A stretch of DNA of 64,000 nt from an uncultured Sutterella sp. Its GTDB lineage: Bacteria; Pseudomonadota; Gammaproteobacteria; Burkholderiales; Burkholderiaceae_F. Below, one piece after another: positions 1-7,716 of this stretch. The notes under the pieces were generated by a model that made no database searches, had not been told where the DNA came from, and saw only the letters and a list, made by a program, of their open reading frames with translations. Numbering within the stretch: the first letter of the stretch is position 1; every line of letters starts with the position of its first letter. The DNA lies in the NCBI GenBank assembly GCA_944392755.1, contig CALXXT010000061.1:1-64000 (forward strand), given 5' to 3'. Made by a program: the position numbers and the translations under genes.

Positions 1-1875
1 GGCGGCACGGATGAAACGGCGTTGCACCATTTGGTTGCCGAGATTTTAGATAACTCAATGGATGAGGCTGTTGCCGGCTATGCCAATCATATTGATGTGA
101 GCGTTAATGCTGATTTGTCGGTTACCATTGCCGATAACGGACGCGGTATTCCGGTTGACCCACACCCCAAATATCCCAATAAATCTGCACTGGAGGTTAT
201 TATGACGGTTTTGCACTCCGGCGGCAAGTTCGGCGGTGGTGCTTATAAGGTTTCCGGCGGTCTGCACGGCGTGGGCTTGTCGGTGGTGAATGCCTTGTCA
301 GATAAGTTGGTGGTTGAAATCGCGCGGGATAAAAAATTATATCGCCAAGAATATTCTAAGGGCAAACCCTTAACACCGCTTGAGCTGGTCGGCAATGCGC
401 CCAACCGCCGCGGAACGTCTATCACTTTTCATCCCGATGCCGAGATTTTTGGCTCTCGTTCGTTTATGCCGAACCGCATTTATCGTATGGCGCGGTCAAA
501 AGCCTTTTTGTTTAAGGGCATAAAGATTTTATGGAAATGTGCGCCCGAGCTTTTGGGCGATGACGACCCGACCCCGAGAGAGGGAGAACTCCATTTTCCG
601 AATGGCTTGAAAGACTTTTTGAACTACCAAATCGGCGACAGAGCCACCATCAACCGCACGATGTTTTTCGGCGAGGCTGATTTGGCGAATGACGAAGGGC
701 GTGTGGAGTGGGCAATAACATGGCCGGAAGATGAAAACGGCTTTTGCCATTCTTACTGCAACACGGTTATCACTCCGCAGGGCGGAACGCATGAAATCGG
801 TTTCAAAACAGCATTGGTACGAGGTTTGAAAGAATATGGCGAAATGGCCAATGTCAAAAAGGCGGCGGGGATTACAGCCGAAGACTTTTTGAGTAATGCT
901 TGCATAATGCTTTCAGTCTTCATCCGTGACCCGCAGTTTCAGGGGCAAACCAAGGACAAATTAACCTCGTCTAAGGCGATACGCTTGGTGGAGCAGGCGG
1001 TGAAAGATTCTTTTGACCACTGGTTGACTTCCGATGTTGAAAACGCCTCGGCTTTGCTTGAATATGTGATTGAACGTGCGGAGGCTCGCAAAAAGAAAAA
1101 AGAAGAAAAGGTTCAAAACCGCAAAACCCCGACCAAAAAACTCCGCCTCCCCGGAAAATTGGCTGACTGCTCGCAGGCGGCTGCCGAAAACACCGAAATT
1201 TTTATCGTTGAGGGTGATTCCGCAGGCGGTTCTGCCAAAATGGGTCGCGACCGCGTAACACAGGCGATTTTGCCATTGAGAGGAAAGATTTTGAACGTTG
1301 CCAGCGCATCTTTGGATAAAATCACTCAAAACCAAGAAATCAAAGATATGATAGAGGCTTTGGGCTGCGGCATTAAAGAAAATTACGTTGAAGACAACTT
1401 GCGTTATGAAAAAATCATCATCATGACCGATGCGGATGTCGATGGTGCGCATATCGCCTCGCTGTTGATGACCTTCTTCTACCAACAAATGCCGAAGTTG
1501 ATTGAAAACGGGCATTTGTATATCGCCACACCACCGTTGTATAAAATCGTGGCCGGCGGCAAAAATTATTACGCGCTGGATGATGATGAAAAAGACAAGA
1601 TTTTAGCCAAGGTTGTCAAAGGCAACATCAAACCCGATATTAGCCGATTCAAAGGTTTGGGCGAGATGAGTCCGCAACAACTAAAAGAAACCACCATGGA
1701 CAAGAAAAATCGTATGTTGCTAAGAGTGGTTTTGCCAAACACGGCAACGGAGGAAGGCAAGGAAGAAGCCTTTGAAACCCGCCGTCAGGTTGAAAGATTG
1801 ATGGGTAAAAATCCGGAAACGCGCTTTAAGTTCATCATCGAACGCGCCAAATTTGTTGACGACTTGGATATTTAA
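1..1875 (+). CDS. parE: DNA topoisomerase IV subunit B (ParE), 5'-truncated by the window edge
   Basis: The frame is open from base 1, so the N-terminus is missing and no start is visible. ParE is the ATPase half of topoisomerase IV, which decatenates chromosomes with ParC. Visible are the GHKL ATPase motifs (EILDNSMDEAV, NGRGIP, GLHGVG) and the TOPRIM motifs (EGDSAGG and DADVDGAH). About 624 residues remain and the protein ends FVDDLDI. That total length fits ParE better than the longer GyrB of alphaproteobacteria. Base and codon use is AT-rich, unlike everything after 2.5 kb. I infer it belongs to a different genome, probably an alphaproteobacterium. Confidence 0.85.
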   Translation, partial: GGTDETALHHLVAEILDNSMDEAVAGYANHIDVSVNADLSVTIADNGRGIPVDPHPKYPNKSALEVIMTVLHSGGKFGGGAYKVSGGLHGVGLSVVNALSDKLVVEIARDKKLYRQEYSKGKPLTPLELVGNAPNRRGTSITFHPDAEIFGSRSFMPNRIYRMARSKAFLFKGIKILWKCAPELLGDDDPTPREGELHFPNGLKDFLNYQIGDRATINRTMFFGEADLANDEGRVEWAITWPEDENGFCHSYCNTVITPQGGTHEIGFKTALVRGLKEYGEMANVKKAAGITAEDFLSNACIMLSVFIRDPQFQGQTKDKLTSSKAIRLVEQAVKDSFDHWLTSDVENASALLEYVIERAEARKKKKEEKVQNRKTPTKKLRLPGKLADCSQAAAENTEIFIVEGDSAGGSAKMGRDRVTQAILPLRGKILNVASASLDKITQNQEIKDMIEALGCGIKENYVEDNLRYEKIIIMTDADVDGAHIASLLMTFFYQQMPKLIENGHLYIATPPLYKIVAGGKNYYALDDDEKDKILAKVVKGNIKPDISRFKGLGEMSPQQLKETTMDKKNRMLLRVVLPNTATEEGKEEAFETRRQVERLMGKNPETRFKFIIERAKFVDDLDI

Positions 1876-1880
1876 AAAAA

Positions 1881-1914
1881 CAAAAGGCAGGAGAAAAAAA
1901 CTGCCTTTTGTTTT
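1881..1914 (+). terminator. Intrinsic terminator after parE
   Basis: A 10-bp perfect inverted repeat (CAAAAGGCAG / CTGCCTTTTG) with an A-rich loop is followed by a T-rich tract, six bases after the parE stop codon. Confidence 0.85.
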
Positions 1915-1996
1915 GTGGTCAATTTATTTTTCAAAATTTAGTCTTCTTTAATAAAAATAGGCTACCATTCCTTCATCACAGAATTTGAGGTATTTG

Positions 1997-2422
1997 ATGA
2001 TAAGAAAAGCCACATTACCGGATTATCAAAAAATAATCCAACTTTGCTCTGCCAATAAGATAACGGTTCCGTTTGTTAAGCTTGAAAACACAAATCAAAT
2101 TTTTGTATTTGAGGATAAAAGGCAAATTAAAGGAGTCATAGGCCTAGAGGCGCCACACATTGTTTCCTTTTTGGTCGTGGATAGCAATTTTAAGCGCCAA
2201 AAGATAGCCACCAAACTCTTGCGCTATGTTCGCAGAAACAGAGCACATTTGATGATACATATTTTAATAAAAAATATTGCCGCGCTCAGATTTTTTCAAA
2301 ACTTAGGGTTTAAGGCCGTTGCTGAAACAAATTCACCCTCGGTTGAAGAAACAAAGGTTTTAATGGCATGGGCACAGGGGTGTTTTTCCGGTTTCAAAAA
2401 GTTCAACAAAGAAGATTCTTAA
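1997..2422 (+). CDS. GNAT-family N-acetyltransferase
   Basis: A 141-residue single-domain GNAT protein that would transfer an acetyl group from acetyl-CoA to an unknown substrate. The central strand followed by the FKRQKIATKLL segment is the acetyl-CoA pyrophosphate-binding motif (R/Q-x-x-G/A type, here with A). A second motif, AALRFFQNLGFKAV, is the usual C-terminal GNAT signature. ATG 1997 is chosen because GAGG lies 6 nt upstream (1987-1990); an upstream TTG is less likely. Composition is AT-rich like parE, so it belongs to the same foreign segment. The substrate cannot be assigned. Confidence 0.75.
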   Translation: MIRKATLPDYQKIIQLCSANKITVPFVKLENTNQIFVFEDKRQIKGVIGLEAPHIVSFLVVDSNFKRQKIATKLLRYVRRNRAHLMIHILIKNIAALRFFQNLGFKAVAETNSPSVEETKVLMAWAQGCFSGFKKFNKEDS

Positions 2423-2440
2423 AAAAACAAAAATTTTTAT

Positions 2441-2469
2441 TTGACAAGTGAAATTTGTTTAATTATATT
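2441..2469 (+). promoter_or_regulatory. Strong sigma70 promoter of the tRNA-Ala gene
   Basis: Perfect -35 TTGACA (2441-2446), 17-bp spacer and -10 TATATT (2464-2469). Transcription would start near 2476, about 7 bases before the tRNA. The promoter is in the AT-rich segment. Confidence 0.85.
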
Positions 2470-2482
2470 CTCAAAAGACATT

Positions 2483-2558
<76 letters not shown>

Positions 2559-2567
2559 GAACACAAG

Positions 2568-2643
2568 GTCCCTATCGTCTAGAGGCCTAGGACACGACCC
2601 TTTCACGGTCGGTACCGGGGTTCGAATCCCCGTGGGGACGCCA
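2568..2643 (+). tRNA. tRNA-Glu (anticodon TTC)
   Basis: A 76-nt gene with encoded CCA. Acceptor strands GTCCCTA and TGGGGAC pair with a wobble pair and normal ends, the anticodon loop is CTTTCAC, and the T loop is TTCGAAT. It lies 9 nt after tRNA-Ala and probably shares its transcript. Confidence 0.95.
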
Positions 2644-2650
2644 GAATGGA

Positions 2651-2680
2651 AAAAGCCCGAGGAAGCATCCTCGGGCTTTT
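2651..2680 (+). terminator. Intrinsic terminator after the tRNA genes
   Basis: GCCCGAGGA (2655-2663), loop AGCA and TCCTCGGGC (2668-2676) are flanked by A4 and T4. The structure can act in both directions and sits between tRNA-Glu and the convergent HPF gene. Confidence 0.9.
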
Positions 2681-2708
2681 GCGCATCAGCCGCCGAAGCG
2701 GCCGGAGG

Positions 2709-3014
2709 TCAGCGCTGCATCGTGCGGCGGCGGTCGGCCGCATCCACCACGGAGCGGCGAACCGTGTCGAACGCCTCGCTGAGCGCCTGCATCACGTCAT
2801 GGTTCGTGGCGTTGGCGAAGATGTCGTGACCCGACGACATGACGTCGACGCGGATCGAGAACGGTCCCATCGTCTGATGTCCTTCCTGCGTTACCGTCAC
2901 CTTGCACGAATCGATCCGATTGTCGAATTTGCGGAGCGCTTCGAACTTGGCGTTGGCGGCCGCTTCAACGGCCGGCGAGCGGTTGATGCCGTGGAAAATG
3001 GTCTGCAGGGGCAT
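2709..3014 (-). CDS. HPF/RaiA-family ribosome-associated protein
   Basis: A 101-residue S30AE-type protein. Family members bind the 30S decoding region and inactivate or dimerise ribosomes in stationary phase. The N-terminus MPLQTIFHGINRSPAVE and the following beta-alpha-beta-beta-beta-alpha layout fit the family; no long-HPF dimerisation domain is present. ATG 3014 is chosen because AGTGAGG lies 5 nt upstream (3020-3026); the in-frame GTG at 3020 overlaps that site. It is transcribed alone toward the tRNA terminator. Confidence 0.75.
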   Translation of the reverse strand: MPLQTIFHGINRSPAVEAAANAKFEALRKFDNRIDSCKVTVTQEGHQTMGPFSIRVDVMSSGHDIFANATNHDVMQALSEAFDTVRRSVVDAADRRRTMQR

Positions 3015-3394
3015 ATGCACCTCACTTTGTTCTTATCGTTGCGATGGGAAGTCAGGGCGGCCCGTCGGCCGCCAGCCCTCCACATCTCGAGTGTAGATCT
3101 TCGGCCCGGAGGCCGCCCCGCGCGTTCGATTCTTCTTTGCTTTCGGCTAGAGAAGCGCGCGAAAAGGAGGCGCCGAATCGGCGTTGCGGCTAAAATAAAG
3201 CGCGTCGCCGCGCTGTGAAGCTTTTGAAGCGCGGCGTTCCTTTTTTTTGCAGTTCGGACGGAGGGTCGACCGGAGATGCGGCGCGGGACGGCGCTCGACC
3301 CGCTCGACTTGACCCGATCCGCCGCGCGGCGCTCTTTGGCCGCACCTCCCCAATCCGGCTCGCCGCAGCCGGCCGACTCTCGAGAGATTACTTT
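3015..3394. other. Divergent intergenic region with stable hairpins and a leader terminator
   Basis: These 380 bp separate the divergent HPF and Arg/Asp-rich genes. There is a GGCGGCC/GGCCGCC hairpin near 3057-3074 and a CGCCGA/TCGGCG hairpin near 3171-3183. A TAAAAT box at 3191-3196 could be a -10 element without a good -35. A complete intrinsic terminator lies at 3206-3248. I see no coding sequence in it. Confidence 0.5.
3206..3248 (+). terminator. Intrinsic terminator in the leader of the Arg/Asp-rich gene
   Basis: A 9-bp stem CGCCGCGCT (3206-3214) / AGCGCGGCG (3228-3236) is followed by TTCC and eight Ts. No plus-strand gene lies between this and the tRNA terminator, so it either attenuates the downstream gene or ends a short unannotated RNA. 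Confidence 0.65.
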
Positions 3395-4063
3395 ATGGAA
3401 CGCAAGCCTTGGCAAGACAACGGCGGCCGCCGCCGCTACGAGGATCGCGGCGAACGCTCGGACGATCGCCGCTCCCGCTTTGACCGGTTCGATCGATTCG
3501 ACCGCGAGGATCGCTTCGACGACCGCAGACCCCGATTCGACCGCGACCGTGAGGATCGCTTCGGCCGCTTTGACCGCTTTGACCGCGCCGAGCGCTTCGG
3601 CCGCGACGACCGGTTCGGCCGCGGCGACCGCGCGAAGCCGCACGCCCGCGGCGACCGTCGCCCCGAGGGACGCGGATTCGGCGGGCGCGACGCCCGCCGC
3701 GACTTCGGCGTGCGGAGCGGTCCGCGCGCCCGCGCCTTTGAGACGCGCCGCTATGCCGAACGGAGCGACTTCGCGAAGAACGCCGTCGTGCGCATCGACG
3801 CCGACCTCGCGGATTTCTTCGGCAGCCCCGAAGCGGTGAACAAGGCCCTGCGCGCGCTGGTCGAAGCTGCGCGCTGCGTGAAGTTCCCGCAGCCGAAGCC
3901 GGAAGCTTCCGCCGAAGCCGTGGCGCCGGAAGAGGCCGCCGAAATCTTTGCGGGGAATCTTGAGGAGGACGATGTGGAATCCGCCTCCTACGGCCAAGCC
4001 GCTGAAGAGGGCGAAGCCGCCGAAGCGGCCGAAGCCGTCCCAGAGGGGAAGCCGGAAGCCTAA
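3395..4063 (+). CDS. Arg/Asp/Phe-rich repeat protein of unknown function
   Basis: A 222-residue protein I do not recognise. Residues ~10-115 are almost entirely R, D, F and G in repeating units such as RFDRFDR and DRFGRGDR, predicted to be disordered and highly charged. Residues ~125-170 look globular (VVRIDADLADFF then VNKALRALVEAA). The last ~50 residues are Ala/Glu-rich and acidic. ATG 3395 is preferred, with GAGAG about 9 nt upstream; an upstream extension of the frame has no such site and crosses the leader terminator. Alternating Arg/aromatic composition resembles RNA-binding or condensate-forming proteins, but that is inference. A terminator follows. Confidence 0.65.
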   Translation: MERKPWQDNGGRRRYEDRGERSDDRRSRFDRFDRFDREDRFDDRRPRFDRDREDRFGRFDRFDRAERFGRDDRFGRGDRAKPHARGDRRPEGRGFGGRDARRDFGVRSGPRARAFETRRYAERSDFAKNAVVRIDADLADFFGSPEAVNKALRALVEAARCVKFPQPKPEASAEAVAPEEAAEIFAGNLEEDDVESASYGQAAEEGEAAEAAEAVPEGKPEA

Positions 4064-4076
4064 AAAATCACGGAAA

Positions 4077-4116
4077 ACTGCGGCTCGTTAAGGTTGACGG
4101 CCGCAGTCCTTTTTTA
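4077..4116 (+). terminator. Intrinsic terminator
   Basis: ACTGCGGC (4077-4084) pairs with GCCGCAGT (4100-4107), followed by a run of Ts, 14 nt after the Arg/Asp-rich gene. Confidence 0.85.
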
Positions 4117-4270
4117 CAATGTAGGAATCTCTTCGAGATTCACCGGCCGCTCATCGGGCGGCCGACGGTTCGAGCGAGACGCACCGCTCGAAAGGAAGCG
4201 AAGTCAATCGTGCAGACATTCGGACGGGATCCCAAGGTTGGTTCCGTCCGCAGGAGCGGAATCGAGACCT

Positions 4271-5788
4271 ATGTCGGAAGAAGTCAAACCCATCATTCGC
4301 GCAGAGCAGATCGCGCAGCTCGCTCAGGATGAGCTTTGGGACGTCGTGGTGATCGGCGGGGGAGCGACGGGCGCCGGGATCGCCGTGGATGCGGCCTCCC
4401 GCGGCCTGAAGACGCTCCTGCTCGAAGCGCAGGACTTTTCGGCGGGCACCTCGTCCCGTTCGACGAAGCTCATTCACGGCGGCGTGCGCTACATGAAGAA
4501 TCCCCGCGACTGGGGACTGGTGCGCGAAGCGCTCAAGGAGCGCCGCATTCTCATTCAGAACGCTCCGCATCTCGTGCACTCGAAGCCCTTCATCCTTCCC
4601 TGCTACAAGAAGTGGGAGCGCGAGTACTACACGGTCGGCCTGGGGATCTACTCCGCGATGACCTTCGGCGGCTACGGCATCGGCCGCACGAGCAGCCTCT
4701 CGCGTGAAGAAACGATTTCGCGCCTTCCGGGCGTGAAGACCGAAGGCCTGATGGGCGGCGTGCAGTTCTACGACGGCCAGTTCGACGACGCGCGCCTCAA
4801 CGTGGCGCTTGTGCGCACGGCCGTTCAGCACGGCGCGCTTGCGCTCAACTACTTCCCGGTGACGGGGATCGAGCGCCGCGGCGGCTGGATTCAGTCGCTC
4901 ACCGCGTGCGACAAGGAAACGGGCCGCGAATACCGCATCCGCACGAAGATGATCTTCAACGCTGCGGGCGCTTGGGTGGATCCGATCCGCCGCATGGTGG
5001 ATCCGGACGCGTCGACGCTCGTGCGCGTTTCGCGCGGCTCGCACATCCTTCTCGACAAGAGCTTCATGCCGGGCGAAACGGGCATGCTCATTCCGAAGAC
5101 GCGCGACGGACGCGTGCTCTTCGCCATTCCCTGGCACGACATGCTGCTCGTCGGCACGACCGACGTCGAGCAGCGCGAGGCGGACTTCGATCCGAAGGTG
5201 AGCGAAGAGGAAATCGCCTTCATGATCGAGACGGCGCAGGGCTACCTTGCGAAGCCGATTCAGCGCTCGGACGTGAAGGCCGCCTTTGCGGGCCTGCGTC
5301 CGCTCTTCAATCCGCAGGCGACGGGATCGGCGGGCTCCACGGCGAAGGTTTCGCGCGAGCATGCCGTCATTCCCGAATACGGCAACATGATCACCGTGAC
5401 GGGCGGAAAGTGGACGGCCTACCGCAAGATGGCCGAGCATGCGATGCTCGTCGCGACGCTGCGCCATCTCATCGCTCCGCGTCTGTGCGTGACGAAGACG
5501 CTTCCGATTCTCAACGACACGCGTTGGGATCCGGCCGCTCTCGAGGTCGAAGCCGAGAAGAGCGATGCCGCCGACGAGCGCGTCGTCGAGTACGCGCGCT
5601 ACTGCCGCGACTATGAAATGGCGCGTTCGGCCGAGGACGTTCTCTTCCGCCGTCTGCGTCTCGGCGAGATGAACGAGGCCCGCACGGCGGCGCTGATGCC
5701 GAAGGTGGCGGCGGTCTTCGCGTCCGAAGAAGCCGCGCCCGAGGCCGCTTCCGATGAGGCGCAGGTCGACGAGGCCCCCGCTTCCTGA
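4271..5788 (+). CDS. glpD: Aerobic glycerol-3-phosphate dehydrogenase (GlpD)
   Basis: A 505-residue FAD enzyme oxidising sn-glycerol 3-phosphate to dihydroxyacetone phosphate and passing electrons to quinone at the inner membrane. The dinucleotide-binding GGGATGAG is at residues 29-36. The family blocks RSTKLIHGGVRY, FYDGQFDDARLN and GGKWTAYRKMAEHA are all present, and the length is typical. MSEEV at 4271 is chosen because it places the FAD motif at the usual distance; the frame opens further upstream without homology. The last ~25 residues are an Ala/Glu-rich tail. It is monocistronic between two terminators; no glycerol kinase or facilitator is adjacent. Confidence 0.93.
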   Translation: MSEEVKPIIRAEQIAQLAQDELWDVVVIGGGATGAGIAVDAASRGLKTLLLEAQDFSAGTSSRSTKLIHGGVRYMKNPRDWGLVREALKERRILIQNAPHLVHSKPFILPCYKKWEREYYTVGLGIYSAMTFGGYGIGRTSSLSREETISRLPGVKTEGLMGGVQFYDGQFDDARLNVALVRTAVQHGALALNYFPVTGIERRGGWIQSLTACDKETGREYRIRTKMIFNAAGAWVDPIRRMVDPDASTLVRVSRGSHILLDKSFMPGETGMLIPKTRDGRVLFAIPWHDMLLVGTTDVEQREADFDPKVSEEEIAFMIETAQGYLAKPIQRSDVKAAFAGLRPLFNPQATGSAGSTAKVSREHAVIPEYGNMITVTGGKWTAYRKMAEHAMLVATLRHLIAPRLCVTKTLPILNDTRWDPAALEVEAEKSDAADERVVEYARYCRDYEMARSAEDVLFRRLRLGEMNEARTAALMPKVAAVFASEEAAPEAASDEAQVDEAPAS

Positions 5789-5832
5789 GGAGGAATGAAG
5801 GAGGACCGCAGCGTCCTCTGAGCGCAGAAGGA

Positions 5833-5857
5833 GGCTCCGGCGTCGGCCGGAGCCTTT
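5833..5857 (+). terminator. Intrinsic terminator after glpD
   Basis: GGCTCCGGC (5833-5841), loop GTCG and GCCGGAGCC (5846-5854), then TTT. Confidence 0.75.
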
Positions 5858-6143
5858 GCTGTCTCGGACCCCGCAAAAGATGCCGCTTCCCGCTGGCATG
5901 TGATTTTCTTTTGCGATAGAATCCACGCTTTGACTTCAGACCGATCACGGATTGCTTACCCCTTCCGTTTTTCCACTGGCGCCGTCTTCGCTGAGGTCGC
6001 GTTCTTCGGAACAAGTGCTGAGAGCGTCGAAACAGATTTCAACGCTCGTTTTTTTGAAAATTTCGGAGTCGGAGTTCGAACGCACAGAGCGGCGCCATCC
6101 GCTGTTCGGAACTTCTGATCCATTCAGAATTTAGGTGAACGCA
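5858..6143 (+). promoter_or_regulatory. rplM leader region with candidate promoter and attenuator
   Basis: This non-coding stretch precedes rplM. Candidate promoter elements are TAGAAT (5917-5922) and, separately, TTGACT near 5940; neither has a convincing partner. Inside the leader lies GAGCG..GAAA / TTTC..CGCTC (6022-6047), followed by G and seven Ts (6049-6055). This is a terminator-like hairpin about 90 nt before the start codon and could control ribosomal-protein expression by attenuation. Confidence 0.55.
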
Positions 6144-6572
6144 ATGAAGACCTTCTCGGCCAAGCCGCTCGAGGTTAAGCGCGACTGGTTCGTGGTCGAT
6201 GCCAGTGACAAGGTGCTCGGCCGTCTCGCGGCTCAGATCGCTCTGCGCCTGCGCGGCAAGCACAAGCCCGAATACACCCCGCACGTTGACACGGGCGACT
6301 TCATCGTCGTCGTCAATGCCGACAAGCTCGTCCTCTCCGCCGAAAAGGCGTCGAAGAAGACGTACTACCGCCACACGGGCTACCCCGGCGGCATCTACGA
6401 AACGACGTTTGCGGAAATGCAGGCGAAGCACCCGGGCCGCGCCCTTGAAATCGCGGTGAAGGGCATGCTTCCGAAGGGTCCGCTCGGCTACGCCATGATC
6501 AAGAAGCTCAAGATCTACGCCGGCGCCGAACACCCGCACACGGCTCAGCAACCCAAGGTCCTTGACCTCTGA
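6144..6572 (+). CDS. rplM: 50S ribosomal protein L13
   Basis: 142 residues, the exact usual length of L13, an early-assembling 50S protein. It starts [20 protein letters not shown] and contains the conserved GRLAAQIA and [11 protein letters not shown] segments. ATG 6144 follows AGGTGAA with normal spacing; a GTG at 6135 would overlap the ribosome site. It is co-transcribed with rpsI 15 nt downstream. Confidence 0.97.
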   Translation: MKTFSAKPLEVKRDWFVVDASDKVLGRLAAQIALRLRGKHKPEYTPHVDTGDFIVVVNADKLVLSAEKASKKTYYRHTGYPGGIYETTFAEMQAKHPGRALEIAVKGMLPKGPLGYAMIKKLKIYAGAEHPHTAQQPKVLDL

Positions 6573-6587
6573 TAAAGGTTTGAAAAG

Positions 6588-6980
6588 ATGATCGGCAACT
6601 ACAATTACGGCACCGGCCGTCGCAAGAGCTCCGTCGCCCGCGTCTTCATCAAGCGCGGCACGGGCAAGATCGTGATCAACGGCCGCCCGCTCGACCAGTA
6701 CTTCCAGCGTGAAACCGGCCGCATGATCGTCATGCAGCCCCTGCAGCTCACGGAAAACGTCGAAACGTTCGACATCATGGTGAACGTTTCCGGCGGCGGC
6801 GAGTCCGGCCAGGCCGGCGCCGTCCGTCACGGCATCACCCGTGCGCTCATCGACTACGATGCGGGCCTCAAGCCCGTTCTCTCGAACGCCGGCCTCGTCA
6901 CGCGCGACGCCCGCGAAGTCGAACGTAAGAAGGTGGGTCTGCGCGGTGCTCGCCGCGCCAAGCAGTTCAGCAAGCGCTGA
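6588..6980 (+). CDS. rpsI: 30S ribosomal protein S9
   Basis: 130 residues, with [12 protein letters not shown] near the N-terminus, [15 protein letters not shown] in the middle and the basic C-terminal tail ending QFSKR, which reaches the P-site tRNA. It is the second gene of the rplM-rpsI operon and is followed by a strong terminator. Confidence 0.97.
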   Translation: MIGNYNYGTGRRKSSVARVFIKRGTGKIVINGRPLDQYFQRETGRMIVMQPLQLTENVETFDIMVNVSGGGESGQAGAVRHGITRALIDYDAGLKPVLSNAGLVTRDAREVERKKVGLRGARRAKQFSKR

Positions 6981-7034
6981 TATTCGGCTTGGACCCACGG
7001 GAGGGCGGTGCAGGGCGCCGCGCTTCCCGTCGAA

Positions 7035-7070
7035 AACCGCTCTCTCCGCATTCGGAGCGAGCGGTTTTTT
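7035..7070 (+). terminator. Intrinsic terminator of the rplM-rpsI operon
   Basis: AACCGCTC (7035-7042) pairs with GAGCGGTT (7059-7066), with an inner CTCCG/CGGAG stem and six Ts. Confidence 0.9.
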
Positions 7071-7304
7071 CATGGGAGTCTGCCTCGGTCCGTCCGAGAG
7101 ATCAGGCGTTTATGCTTCCTGAAGCCGAATGCGCCTGACCATGAGCCATCCTGTTGGTTTGGGCTCCCTTCGGGGAGGAATACGTTCCGGCGAGTGATTT
7201 TTGGAGGTAAGTTCAGATCATGGATGGAGCAGAAGCTTCGGATCGGCCTCTTCTTGGTGTAGGATATGCCTCCCAAATCAAAAAACTCGAGGAGGTCTCT
7301 CGCG

Positions 7305-7688
7305 ATGACCGAAGCGAAGACTGCGGCGCCCGTCGATGAGGCGGTGCCCGAACTGATGCCGAACCCCATTGAATTCACCGAAGCGGCCGTCGAGAAGGTT
7401 CGCGCGCTTGTGGAAGAAGAGGGCAACCCGAAGCTGAAGCTCCGCGTCTTCGTGCAGGGCGGCGGCTGTCAGGGCTTCCAGTACGGATTCACGTTCGACG
7501 AAGTGCAGAATCCGGATGACGCCGTGATGGAAAAGGACGGCGTCACGCTCCTCATCGATGCGATGAGCTATCAGTATCTTGTGGGCGCAAAGATCGACTT
7601 CAAGTCCGATCTGATGGGCGAGCAGTTCGTGATCGACAACCCGAACGCCGTGACGACCTGCGGCTGCGGACAGTCCTTCGGCATCTGA
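7305..7688 (+). CDS. erpA: Iron-sulfur cluster insertion protein ErpA
   Basis: A 127-residue A-type Fe-S carrier that delivers clusters to apoproteins. The three cluster-binding cysteines are Cys55 (GGGCQGF) and Cys119/Cys121 (TCGCGQSF). MTEAKT at 7305 is chosen because GGAGG lies 9 nt upstream; the frame opens 13 codons earlier without a ribosome site. It sits between rpsI and convergent anmK, the normal Burkholderiales position. I saw no recognisable IscR site upstream. Confidence 0.93.
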   Translation: MTEAKTAAPVDEAVPELMPNPIEFTEAAVEKVRALVEEEGNPKLKLRVFVQGGGCQGFQYGFTFDEVQNPDDAVMEKDGVTLLIDAMSYQYLVGAKIDFKSDLMGEQFVIDNPNAVTTCGCGQSFGI

Positions 7689-7716
7689 GCGAAGGCAGAT
7701 TTCCGCTTCGACCGCG

